Source: Microglena sp. YARC (taxonomy: Eukaryota; Chlorophyta; Chlorophyceae; Chlamydomonadales; Chlamydomonadaceae). Taken from it: a stretch of 64,000 nt of DNA. The notes under the pieces were generated by a model. The model did not search any database. It worked only from the letters and a program-made list of their open reading frames with translations, and had not been told where the DNA came from. Every line of letters starts with the position of its first letter. Position 1 is the stretch's first letter. The translations under genes were made by a program, and so were the position numbers. The stretch is taken from contig CM039464.1 of NCBI GenBank assembly GCA_022414725.1, positions 29,719,504 through 29,783,503 of the forward strand, given 5' to 3'. Below are positions 10,970 to 23,000 of the stretch, piece by piece.

Positions 10970-11029
10970 ATGGCCGATCGTAGCCGCTCCCGCTCACCAG
11001 ATACCTCAGGCAAGCTCGAGCCGGTCACT
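10970..11029 (+). CDS. THI5-like gene exon 1
   Basis: Twenty codons, MADRSRSRSPDTSGKLEPVT, in good start context (gacagaATGG). The donor is gtaagt at 11030 and phase is 0. The next exon begins directly with the conserved LALDWTP block, so this ATG fits the family N-terminus well. Confidence 0.85.
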
Positions 11030-14000
11030 GTAAGTCATCAGACCCAAACGGGCAGTAATTAAGCTTTGATTGAAATAAAGAATGTTGTGCTGCTCAGGTG
11101 CTATTCCTGATGCATTGCTGTTCATGATCTTTAAATAAATTAGGGTGTGGTCTAGTTCTCCAGGGCGCGATATAATCACATCACTTTACATTACATTACA
11201 GTCTAATAGACAGGCCATAGTTTACTCATGACAAGCCCGCTCCACAACATCAGGGGGGTGGGGTGACGGGTGGAGTGTGTGTGTGGGGGGGGGGGGGGGG
11301 GGAGGGGGGGGGGGGGGGTCTTCCAACCACCCTTAACCAGAAAATCACAGGGTGCAAGCAATAAGCAATGAGGCAGAGATGTAATAAATAAAGAAAGTAT
11401 GGTGTTATGGCTACTATGCTTCCAGTCCATAACATATAAGTAGGGAATGGCGATGTGATATCATATGATATCATGTCGTCGCATGACATCATATGATGCC
11501 GGCAGTCTGACAAGGCTAAAGTTACCATTTGTATACAATATTGTATGTTGCAATTTGTATGATAGCATACTCGACTAAGGTCTACATCATATGATATGCC
11601 AGTCCCTTATTATGTCTGAAATGCTTCTGGTCCACAACATATAATAAGTCCCTCTTGAATCCGTCAAGCCGAGGGCACATTTGGAGTCCAGTAGGGCACC
11701 AGGAAAAATACCATCATCATCATCATCATCATTATCATCATCAACATCATCATATTAGCCTGAATAACACCACATGGAGAACTGTCAACGGGCGTCTCCT
11801 CCATAAATGTTTCATTCCTTGGTTAGGGCCCAGTTTTTGAAGGAAAGGAAGCAGTGTCTGTGCGTAGCACCGTGGTGGTCCTCAGACTTTTTGTTTTCAG
11901 CTACGCGCACCAGCTTCTAGGCAGCTCCTCTGGCTGGCTATTCAGCTAAATCGCAAGGTACCTAGTGCACCTTGAAGCTGGAGTAATCAGCTTTCTAGGA
12001 CTGCTGGGATTTGTGGGTATATCCCAGTGGCTGACTCCGGGCTCAGGAGGTCAGGGGCCAGCTGCCTGGAAGCTGCTACAAAACCCGAAAAGACGAGTCC
12101 TATGCAGCGACGCAAGCGATGTGGAAAATTGGTGGAGTGTGTTAGCAGCGGAACGAAAGGTGGAAACGGAAATGGAGCTGACCGAAGCCAGTTAGTTAGA
12201 AGACGGTTGGCTGTCATGTCAGTCTTCAATTTTTCGGGGGGGCGGTCAAACGGACAACGGGGTTACTCTGGGGGCTCCCGCCCCCTTGAAGAGGGGGCTC
12301 CGCCAAAAACACCTGGTGGCCCTAGCTGCCTTTGGGGCCCTACTAGCAGCATTCTAGCATTTATTTTTTGTTTGATGCAGGGTTTGATGATGCGTCATTA
12401 AACATTTAGTATTTGGGTTGGTACGCTTCAGATCAGTATCATTATTTAACTATCCTATCAACGCTAAGAATTTGGGTCGGTTCACTTCAGATCAGTATCA
12501 TTATTTAACTATTTATCATATCACCATTTAGAAAGTTGAAACATATTTTTATGCAGCTCTGAAGCTCAAAGCTTGCCTGTTGCGTTAACGTGCGCACATG
12601 GACCATGGCCTCATTCAACCACCTACACACCCAAACACATGCACACACACACACACTCCTGCTGGCATCTGCAGTTGGATTTGTTTTGGAGGGCTCACAA
12701 CACAGGGTCGGTAAAACGATTGTTTGGGTTTCAGTTCATCAATGCTTTTTCTTTTTAGCCCTTCCTGTCATGGTCGGGCAAGTCCCTTTGGCCTATTTGG
12801 TCTACCTCTGGACATAACATACATACAGGGCGCATGAATCTAGTACCTAGTGCAACTGCACAAATACATAGGTAACGGCAACATGATATCACATGACATT
12901 ATGCCATCATATGATATCATATGATGCCGGCAGTCTGACTAGGCCAAAGTTACCATTTACATACAATACCATATGATGCAATTTGTATGATATCATATGA
13001 TATCATACTCACCTTCGGCCAAAATCATATGATATGCCGATCCCTACAAATATGCCCTTACCTACCTGAATCTACCATCCCCCACCCCTACTCCAGCAGC
13101 TGGCCCCTGACCTCCTGAACCCTGTACCCCTGAAAAATGTACCCCTGAACCCTGACCTCTTGAACCCTGCACCCCTGAGAAATGTGCCCCTGACCCCTGT
13201 CCCCTGACACCTGACAAATGACACCCTTCCCCCCACACACCACACACACACCACCACCGACCCCCCCACCACCAACCACCCCTGACTCCTGACACCCTCC
13301 CCCCCACCCCCACCGACCAACACCACCACCACCTCCACCGACCACCCCACCACCAACCACCCCTGCAGTTGGCTCTAGATTGGACTCCCAACACCAACCA
13401 CACAGGGTTCTACATAGCTAAGGCTAAGGGCTTCTACGCCCAGGCTGGACTGGATGTCTCCTTCATTTCCCCCCACGTGGACGAGTACAAGGTCACTCCT
13501 GCTTCTCGTGTGGAAGATGGTAGTGCACACTTTGCAATCTGCCCCTCTGAGAGCGTCATCAGTTACCACACCCACCCAGAGGCCGCCAAGCCCAAGGTAC
13601 GAATGCCAGCTTGGGCTGCACAATAGGGGTGTGGGTTAGCATGCGGTTTACCTAGGAGCATCTCAAGTGGTGGATGGTAGTGCACACGTTGCAATCTGCC
13701 CCTCTGAAAGAGTCATCAGTTACCACACCCAACCAGAAGCTGCCAAGCCTAAGGTACGGGTGCCAGCTAGGGCTGCACAATAGGGGTGTGGGTTAGCATG
13801 CGGTCTCACCAGGGAACATCTCAAGTGGTGGATGGTAGTGCGATCTGCCCCTCTGAAAGCATCATCAGTTACCACACCCACCCAGAGGCTGCCAAGCACA
13901 AGGTACGGATGCCAGCTAGGGCTGCACAATAGGGGTGTGGGTTGGCATGCGGTCTCACCTAGGAGCATCTCGAGTGGTGGATGGTAGTGCACACGTTGCA

Positions 14001-17000
14001 ATCTGCCCCTCTGAAATTGTCATCAGTTACCACACCCACCAAGAGACTGCCAAGCCTAAGGTACGGGTGCCAGCTAGTGCTGCACAATAGGGGTGTGGGT
14101 TGGCATGCGGTCTCACCTAGGAGCATCTCGAGTGGTGGATGGTCGTGCACATGTTGCAATCTGCCCCTCTGAAAGCATCATCAGTTACCACACCCAACCA
14201 GAGGCTTCCAAGCACAAGGTATGGATGCCAGCTAGGGCTGCACTATGGGGTGTGGGTTAGCATGCGGTCTCACCAGGGAACATCTCAAGTGGTGGATGGT
14301 AGTGCGATCTGCCCCTCTGAAACTGTCATCAGTTACCACACCCACCCAGGGGCTGCCAGGCACAAGGTACGGATGCCAGCTAGGGCTGCACAAAAGGGGT
14401 GTGGGTTAGCATGCAGTCTCACCAAGGAACATCTCAAGTGGTGAATGGTATTGCACACTTTGCAATCTGCCCCTCTGAAACTGTCATCAGTTACCACACC
14501 CACCCAGGGGCTGCCAAGCACAAGGTACGGGTGCCAGCTAGGGCTGCACAATAGGGGTGTGGGTTAGCATGCGGTCTCACCAGGGAACATCTCAAGTGGT
14601 GGATGGTAGTGCACACGTTGCAATCTGCCCCTCTGAAACTGTCATCAGTTACCACACCCAACCAGAGGCTTCCAAGCACAAGGTACGGATGCCAGCTAGG
14701 GCTGCACTATAGGGGTGTGGGTTAGCATGCGGTCTCACCAGGGAACATCTCAAGTGGTGGATGGTAGTGCGATCTGCCCCTCTGAAACTGTCATCAGTTA
14801 CCACACCCAACCAGAGGCTTCCAAGCTCAAGGTACGGATGCCAGCTAGGGCTGCACAATAGGGGTGTGGGTTATCATGCGGTCTCACCTGGAAACATCTC
14901 AAGTGGTGGATGGTAGTGCACACCTTGCAATCTGCCTCTCTTAAAGCGTCATCAGTTACCATACCCACACAGGGGCTGCCAAGCCTAAGGTAAGGCTGCC
15001 AAACCTGCTTCCCAAGTGGCGGATGGTAGTGCACATGTTGCAATCTGCACCTCTGAAAGCGTCATCAGTTATCACACCCACCCAGAGGCTGCCAAGCCTA
15101 AGGTAAGGATGCCCCACCAGCTTCTCGTGTGGTGGAAAAAAGTAATGATAACGCCTAGTGAGGCGTGGTATTCAGGGAGCCCCGTCTTACGGCGGTAGAG
15201 AACGGGCTGCTAATTTACTTAGACAAAGCTACCATGGCAGTTGACAGCGACTGGGAACATTATAGCGCACCCGTAGGGATTCAAACCCGGCACCTTGTTT
15301 CGGTGTGCTCTACCATTGAGCCAGTCGTCAAAACGAGATGTGTGGTGGATGGTAGTGTACACATTGCAATCTGCTCCTCTGGAAGTGAAATCAATTACCA
15401 TTTTGGAAACCCGAAATTCCCAGTGACCCCCTTGAACTGCACCGCTGTAAGTGCGTGGGGGACCTGCCATCCTGTCAAGCTCCACCAGAGCAGTGGTAAC
15501 TCTCCAGAGCAGTGGTCACCAGAGAACTAACCCATAATTCTAAGTGAACCCCTTGAACTACCCCGCCGTTGGTGCGTGGGGGGGCTACCATCCTGTCAAG
15601 CTCTACCTGAGCAGTGGTAACCCTGGAGAGCAGTGGCATGGACCGCCCCAGCAAGTTGGATGGCAAGACCAGGACGATATAGACTGATCACCGCATGCAT
15701 TGGAAACCCATCATTCTGAGTGACCCCCTCAAACTGCCCTGCTGCAGGTGCGTGGGGTGGCAGCCATCCTGTCAGGCTCCACTAGTGCAGTGGTCACCCT
15801 GGAGAGCAGTGGCATCGACCGCCCCAGCAAGTTGGATGGCAAGACCTACGCCAGCTACGGAGCGCGCTACGAGGGCCGCATTGTGCAGCAAATGATAGTG
15901 AATGATGGCGGCAAGGGAGAGTACAAGGAATCAACGCCAGCAATGCTGGGCATCTGGAACACCCTCCTTAAGGTATGGGCTTATCTATTGCCTCTAATGA
16001 TGTGCTGCCTTTTATGATGTGTACTGCCTCTAATCATGTGTGCTGCCTTTAATGATGTGTACTGCCTCTTATGATGTGTGCTGCCTTTAATGATGTGTAC
16101 TGCCTCTTATGATGTGTGCTGCCTGTAATGATGTGTACTGCCTCTAATAATGTGTACTGTCTTTAATTTTGCGTGTCTCTCATCGCATGTGGGCATCAGC
16201 TACCTTTGATGATGCTTGCATCTGGAACACCCTCCTCAAGGTATGGGCTTATCCGTTGCCTTTATTGGTGTGTACTGCCTTTAATGATTTGTGTCTTTCA
16301 TCGCATGTGGGTATCTGCTACCTTTGATGATGCTTACATCTGGAACACCCTCGGCAAGGTGTGGGCTTATCCGTTGTCCCTAATGATGTGTGCTGCCTTT
16401 CATGATGCGTGTCTTTCATTGCATGTGGGTATCTGCTACCTTTGATGATGCTTGCGCCTGGGACACCCTCCTTAAGGTATGGGCTTATCCGTTGCCTTAT
16501 TGGTGTGTACTGCCTTGCATGATGTGTGTCTTCCATCGCATGTGGGTATCTGCTACCTTTGATGATGGTTGCATCTGGAACACCCTCCTCAAGGTATGGG
16601 CTTATCTGTTGCCCCTAATGATGTGTGTCTTTCATCGCATGTGGGTATCTGCTACCTTTGATGATTCTTGCATCTGGAACAACCTCCTCAACGTTTTGGC
16701 TTATGTGTAGGGACTGGCATATCATATGATGCTGACCAAAGGCAAGTATGATATTATATGATATTATACAAATTGCATCATATAATATTTTATATAAATT
16801 GTAACTTTAGCCTAGCCAGACTGCCGGCATTATATGATATCATCTGATGATATTATATCATACTGCTGTTCCTTACTTATCTGTCCTCAATCTATCTGCT
16901 TATCTGCAGCCTTTAATTAGGTGTAGGGAACGGCAATAAGATATCATTTGACGCCGGCAGTCTGACTAGGCTAAAGTGACCATCCATATACAATATCATA

Positions 17001-20000
17001 TGATGCAATTTCCTTATGAGATCATACTCGCCTCTGGTCAACATCATATGATGTGCCGGTCCTCTTTATACCGGTATATATAGCTTCCAGGCTACTGGAG
17101 CAGCAGAAGCCATGCCAGTTACCCAGGCTACTACCACTGTCGAGTAGCCTACTACGCAATGAAGGGATACCCTGGATTCAATTTCGTGAGTTTACTCAAA
17201 TTGTAATATTTGTATTTTTACCAGGATGGTTTTAGGGCTCCAGCTTATTGGATCAGCAACAGCAGCACCCATTCCGGTTAGCCAAGAGTAGTTATTAAAT
17301 ACCGGTTACCCAAGAGCAGTTATTGAATACCGATTACCCAATGATGCGTGTTGCTCAACGTTTGTGTGTATGTATGTTACATTCCAGAGGTAGGCAAAAT
17401 AGGCTAAAGGGCTCAATGCTTGTGGGTATCTGCTATCTTTGATGCTATGTGGTACTCCAGGTATGTGTTTAGTGCTATATGGCTGTGCTGTGTGGATATC
17501 CTTGATGCTGTGTGGTGTTTGTGCGCTATATACAAATTTGCTGGGCATCTAAAACACCCTGCATAGCGTGTATTGGTCATGTATACTAGTATGTTGCCTG
17601 TGTGGCCGCTGGCCACACCATTGTTGGTCTGTGCTACCCTGTAAGGGAGTACCAAGCAAAAGCGATGACCCCACATACGAACACACATACGAACGTACAC
17701 ACACCTTTCCCATTGATTGTCCGATCATGTTATGTCAAATTTCAAATGATTGGAATGTCAAATGTCAAATGATTGGAATGTCAAAAGTCAAATGATAGGA
17801 ATGTCGAATGTCAAATGACTGGAATGTCAAATGTCAAATGGTTGGAATGTCAAATGATTGGAATGTCAAATGTCAAATGTCAAATGATTGGAATACTCGG
17901 GTAGAACAACTTCAGCATAATAGAACAGAATCTAGTCAGCATAATAGAACTGTGTCTAATTAGAATAAAACAGAAAATATAAAACTTACAACATACATAA
18001 CACATAATATCCCGCATAACATGAATTACAATCATAAAGCAGAACGCGTAAATATAATTATAAATTGAAATAAATATGAAATATTACATGCCTATTGGTG
18101 GTTGGCCCCAGTTAAAGCAAACAGGCTGGCCCCCTCAACCTCACGCCTTGTAATAAGGCGTACTATGTGTGTATTTATAGACATGCCTATGCAGGGATAA
18201 GCTGATTTAAAAGCTGTCATAAAAGCTGCTATAAAGCTGCTATAAAAGCTGATATACAAGCTGCTGTAAAGCAGATATAAAAGCTGATGTGAAGCTGATT
18301 TAAAAGCTGATATAAAGTTAATATAAAAGCTGATATAAAGCTGATATAAAAGCTAATATTTAGCTGATATAAAAGCTGGTGTAAAGCTGATATAAAAGCT
18401 GTCATAAAAGCTGTCATAAAAGCTGTCATAAAATCTGCTATAAAGCTGCTATAAAAGCTGATATAAAAGCTGCTGTAAAAGCTGCTATAAAAGCTGATAT
18501 GAAGTTGATATGAAGCTGATTTAAAAGCTGATATAAAGTTAATATAAAAGCTGAAATAAAGCTGATATAAAAGCTAATATTGAGCTGATAGAAAAGCTGA
18601 TGTAAAGCTGATATAAAGCTGATATGAAATATAACTTGTCTATGCAGGGAGAAGCTGATGCCACGTGGGTCTTCATGGGCTGGGAAGGGATTGAGGCTGA
18701 GCTGAAGGGCGTGAAGTTGAACACTTTTAAGTTGGAGGACTTCAAGGTGCCATACGGATACTCCCCTCTGCTCATCAGCCACCCAGACATTATCAGGTGC
18801 GATTAAACAAATAAATAAATAATTAAATAGTTCGCCTTATTACGAGGCATGCGGTTGAGGGGCCAGCCCGTTTGCTTTCACTGGGGCCAACCACCAACCA
18901 AGCCACCCAGACATTATCAGATGCGATTGGTGTTAATGACTAGGATTGTCGATATCGTCCTGGTTCACAGATTATCAAGCAAAGTCGTACGATTATATAT
19001 CATACAATTAAAGTATAGCCACCAATCCACCATGCAATATCGTCCTTGACAACACCTTACTCCCCTCTGCTCATCAGCCATCTAGACATAATGAGGTGTG
19101 ATTAAATCAATAATACGCCTTATTACGAGGCGTGAGGTTGAGGGGGCCAGCCTGTTTGCGTTCACTGGGGCCAACCACGAACCAAGCCACCCAGACATTA
19201 TCAGGTGCAATTACATAAATAAATATATAGTATGCCTTATTACGAGGCGTGAGGTTGAGGTGGCCAGCCCTTTTGCTTTCACTGGGGCCAACCACCAACC
19301 AAGCCACCCAGACATTATCAGATGCGATTGGTGTTAATGACTAGGATTGTCGATATCGTCCTGGTTCAAAGATTATCAAGCAAAGTCGTGCGATTATATA
19401 TCATACAATTAAAGTATAGCCACCATGCAATATAGTCCTTGAAAACTATGCTATCTGCACACAAATATCGTTATCGCTATATGCACAATCTTGTTATCGT
19501 TATCATACAATATTGAACAATAGTGTTATCTTCCAATCTTGTTATTGCTATCTGCGCAATCTTGTTAGCGCTATCATACAATCTTGAACATTATTGTACT
19601 CATACAATACCATTATCATACAATTTTGCGCAATCTTGTTATCATACAATATCGTTATCGCTATATGCACAATTTTGTTATCGTTATCATACAATATGGC
19701 GCAATAGTGTTATCATACAATACCGTTATCGCTATCTGCGCAATCTTGTTATATTCATCTTACAATATAGCACATTAGTGTTATCATACAATCTTGTTAT
19801 CGCTAACTGCACAATCTTGTTATTGTTATCATACAATCTTGTTATCGCTAACTGCACAATCTTGTTATCGCTAACTGCACAATCTTGTTATTGTTATCAT
19901 ACAATTTTGTTATCGCTAACTGCACAATCTTGTTATTGTTATCATACAATCTTGTTATCGCTAACTGCACAATCTTGTTATCGCTAACTGCACAATCTTG

Positions 20001-23000
20001 TTATTGTTATCATACAATTTTGCTATCGCTAACTGCACAATCTTGTTATCGCTAACTGCACAATCTTGTTATCGCTAACTGCACAATCTTGTTATCGCTA
20101 ACTGCACAATCTTGTTATTGTTATCATACAATCTTGTTATCGCTAACTGCACAATCTTGTTATCGCTAACTGCACAATCTTGTTATTGTTATCATACAAT
20201 CTTGTTATCGCTAACTGCACAATCTTGTTATTGTTATCATACAATTTTGTTATCGCTAACTGCACAATCTTGTTATTGTTATAATACAATTTTGAACAAT
20301 AGTGTTATCTCGTTCCAAGACTATCAGGCGATATGTGATGCGATATTGTACGTTCCAAGACGTATAATGTATGATGCTTAATTGTGTGTTCCAAGACGTA
20401 TGATGGATCATGCATTATTGTGCGTTCAAAGACATATGATGTATGATGCATTATTGTGCGTTCCAAGGCGTATGATGTATGATGCTTAATTGTGTGTTCC
20501 AAGACTATCAAACGTATGATGCGTTCCAAGACTATCAGGGGATATGTGATGCGATCTTGTACGTTCCAAGACGTATGATGTATGATGCTTAATTGTGTGT
20601 TCCAAGACGTATGATGGATCATGCATTATTGTGCGTTCCAAGACATGATGTATGATGCATTATTGTGCGTTCCAAGACATATGATGTATGATGCATTATT
20701 GTGCGTTCCAAGACGTATGATGTATGATGCTTAATTGTGCGTTCCAAGACGTATGATGTATGATGCTTAATTGTGCGATCCAAGACGTATGATGTATGAT
20801 GCTTAATTGTGCGATCCAAGACGTATGATGTATGATGCTTAATTGTGCGATCCAAGATGTATGATGTATGATGCTTAATTGTGCGTTCCAAGACGTATGA
20901 TGTATGATGCTTAATTGTGCGATCCAAGACGTATGATGTATGATGCTTAATTGTGCGATCCAAGACGTATGATGTATGATGCTTAATTGTGCGATCCAAG
21001 ACGTATGATGTATGATGCTTAATTGTGCGATCCAAGACGTATGATGTATGATGCTTAATTGTGCGATCCAAGACGTATGATGTATGATGTGTTATTGTGC
21101 GATCCAAGACGTATGATGTATGATGCTTAATTGTGCGATCCAAGACGTATGATGTATGATGTGTTATTGTGCGTTCCAAGACGTATGATGTATGATGCTT
21201 AATTGTGTGTTCCAAGACGTATGATTTATGATGCTTTATTGTGCGATCCAAGATTATCAAACGCATGATATGTCCCAAGACTATCAGGCGATATGTGATT
21301 CGATATTCCGTGTGATATATTGTACGATATATTGACAGATCGGATGTATTGATACACCGTACGATGTTGTGCGATGTATTGTACGATATTGTACGATGTA
21401 TCATACAATATCATACGATGTTTCATGCGATATATAGATATGGATCTAGGGATATAGAGATATCCACCATATCGTACCTGACAACCCTATAAATGCCGAA
21501 GGGCTAACAGCGTTCACACTGATGACACTGAAAATTGAAAATTGAGAATTTGAACATCCAAGAATTGCCACAGAGTGACCTCTAAGGACGTGCCCAATGG
21601 GTATTAAGGGAACCGCCTCGTAAGTTTGCGATGGACGGGCTTACATCACACCTAGAGTCCAGTTACCATGCCAGTCAACGACCCTCCGGGTGGGCCCAGA
21701 TGACCTCGTTGGGGTTCGAACCAGAGACCTGATAGGACCCCGCATAGCTCTACGATAGAGCCATCCCATTCCGAACGGGGTGATGACACTGAAATTATAT
21801 TGTAGAATTAAATGAACAAGGTAGCACGAACTCAGGGCCCCTGCCGGTAAAACGATTGTTTAGGGGTCAGTTTATCAATCCTTTCCTTTTTAGCCCTTCC
21901 TACATCGGGTGGGCAAGTCCCTTTAGCCTATTTGACCTACCCCTGGACTGTAACATACACACATAGACACTGATCCAAAGCCTCACCGCTCAAATTTATT
22001 TCATGACAGCACCACACTGACACACACACTAACACTAATCCAAAGCCTCACCACTCCAATTTCTTTCATGATAGCTCCAAGCCAGAAATGATCAAGAAGT
22101 TTTTGGCTGCCACCAGCAAAGGATTTGAATTGGCTGCCAGCAATGCAGCAGAGGCGGCAAAGATTTTCTTGGAGGTATGGATTTACTGGGGGGATTGCTG
22201 TCACCAGCAAAGGACTTACTGTAGGGATTTATTGGGGGGATTTGCTGCCACGAGCAAAAACTGTAGGGATTCACTGCCACCAGCAAAGGATTTGGATTAA
22301 CTGCCTGCAGTGCAGCAGAGGCGGCAAAGATTTTCTTGGAGGTATGGATTTACTGGGGGGGCTGCAGTAAATGAGTGTGTCCGTGCTTTTCTTTTCGGCT
22401 GCAAGCAGCAGCTTCTATGCCCCCATGGAGTTTATTTTATTTAATCTCTTTTGTGTTGGCAAGTTTTTGTTTAGTTGGATTTAATTGCTTTTGTATTAGT
22501 ATGTTTGTATGTAATTGCTCTTGTGTTAGTATGTTAGTGTTTAATTGTATTCAATTGCTCTTGTGTTAGTATGTTTGTATTTAATTGCTCTTGTGTTTGT
22601 TTGTATTTAATTGTATTGAATTGCTCTTGTGTTAGTATGTTTGTGTTTTATTGTATCCAATTGCTCTTGTGTTTGTTTGTTTATATTTAATTGTATTCAA
22701 TTGCTCTTGTGTTACTATGTTGTATTTAATTGTATTTAACTGTATGCAATTGCTCTTTTGTTAGTATGTTAGTATGTTTGTATTTAATTGCTCTTGTGTC
22801 AGTATGTTAGCATCTAATTGTATTTAATTGTATTTAATTGTATTCAATTGCTCTTGTATTAGTATGTTTGTGAGTACAGTGCTTGCGCTAATAGGCTGTC
22901 GTGTGTCCTCAATACAATTATGCTCAACAGCCTTGCATTTCCTTTGGGATTGTTGGCCCTCCTAGCTTCCAGGTACCACAGGTGTCATTATATTTGTGTT

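Larger units (their letters stand above)
11030..13368 (+). other. THI5-like intron 1, filled with mobile elements and simple repeats
   Basis: It holds a G-rich run (11281-11318), MITE B copies (11441-11609 and 12869-13046), an atcatcatc run (about 11710-11750), a family D copy (12095-12309) and a family E copy (12705-12833). Near the 3' end it is C/CA-rich, with repeats of cccctgaaccctg (13090-13210). The acceptor is accacccctgcag. Confidence 0.85.
18797..22074 (+). repeat. THI5-like intron 4: family F units, donor copies and three minisatellites
   Basis: Copies of the donor region (ccacccagacattatcagrtgcgatt) occur at about 18900, 19185 and 19305, alternating with family F units (18800-18905, 19098-19185, 19205-19305). 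Then come a minisatellite with caatcttgttatcgctaact (19440-20310), a 36-bp array (20310-21290) and gatgtattgtacgat-like repeats (21300-21440). After these lie a SINE, a family E copy and one copy of the next acceptor. Confidence 0.85.

Noticed and set aside
13100..13215. Thiamine-pyrophosphate riboswitch near the THI5-like gene
   Set aside because: Only an isolated cctgaga occurs, in simple cccctgaaccctg repeats, with no conserved TPP aptamer arms. None was seen in other introns.
13597..15110. CRISPR-like array
   Set aside because: Repeats of 150 bp with similar, not unique, intervals that match an adjacent exon; no cas genes and a eukaryotic context.
20619..21404. 261-codon minus-strand frame of a 12-residue repeat
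   Set aside because: The 36-bp unit is divisible by three and lacks a stop in this frame. It lies wholly inside an intron of the THI5-like gene.
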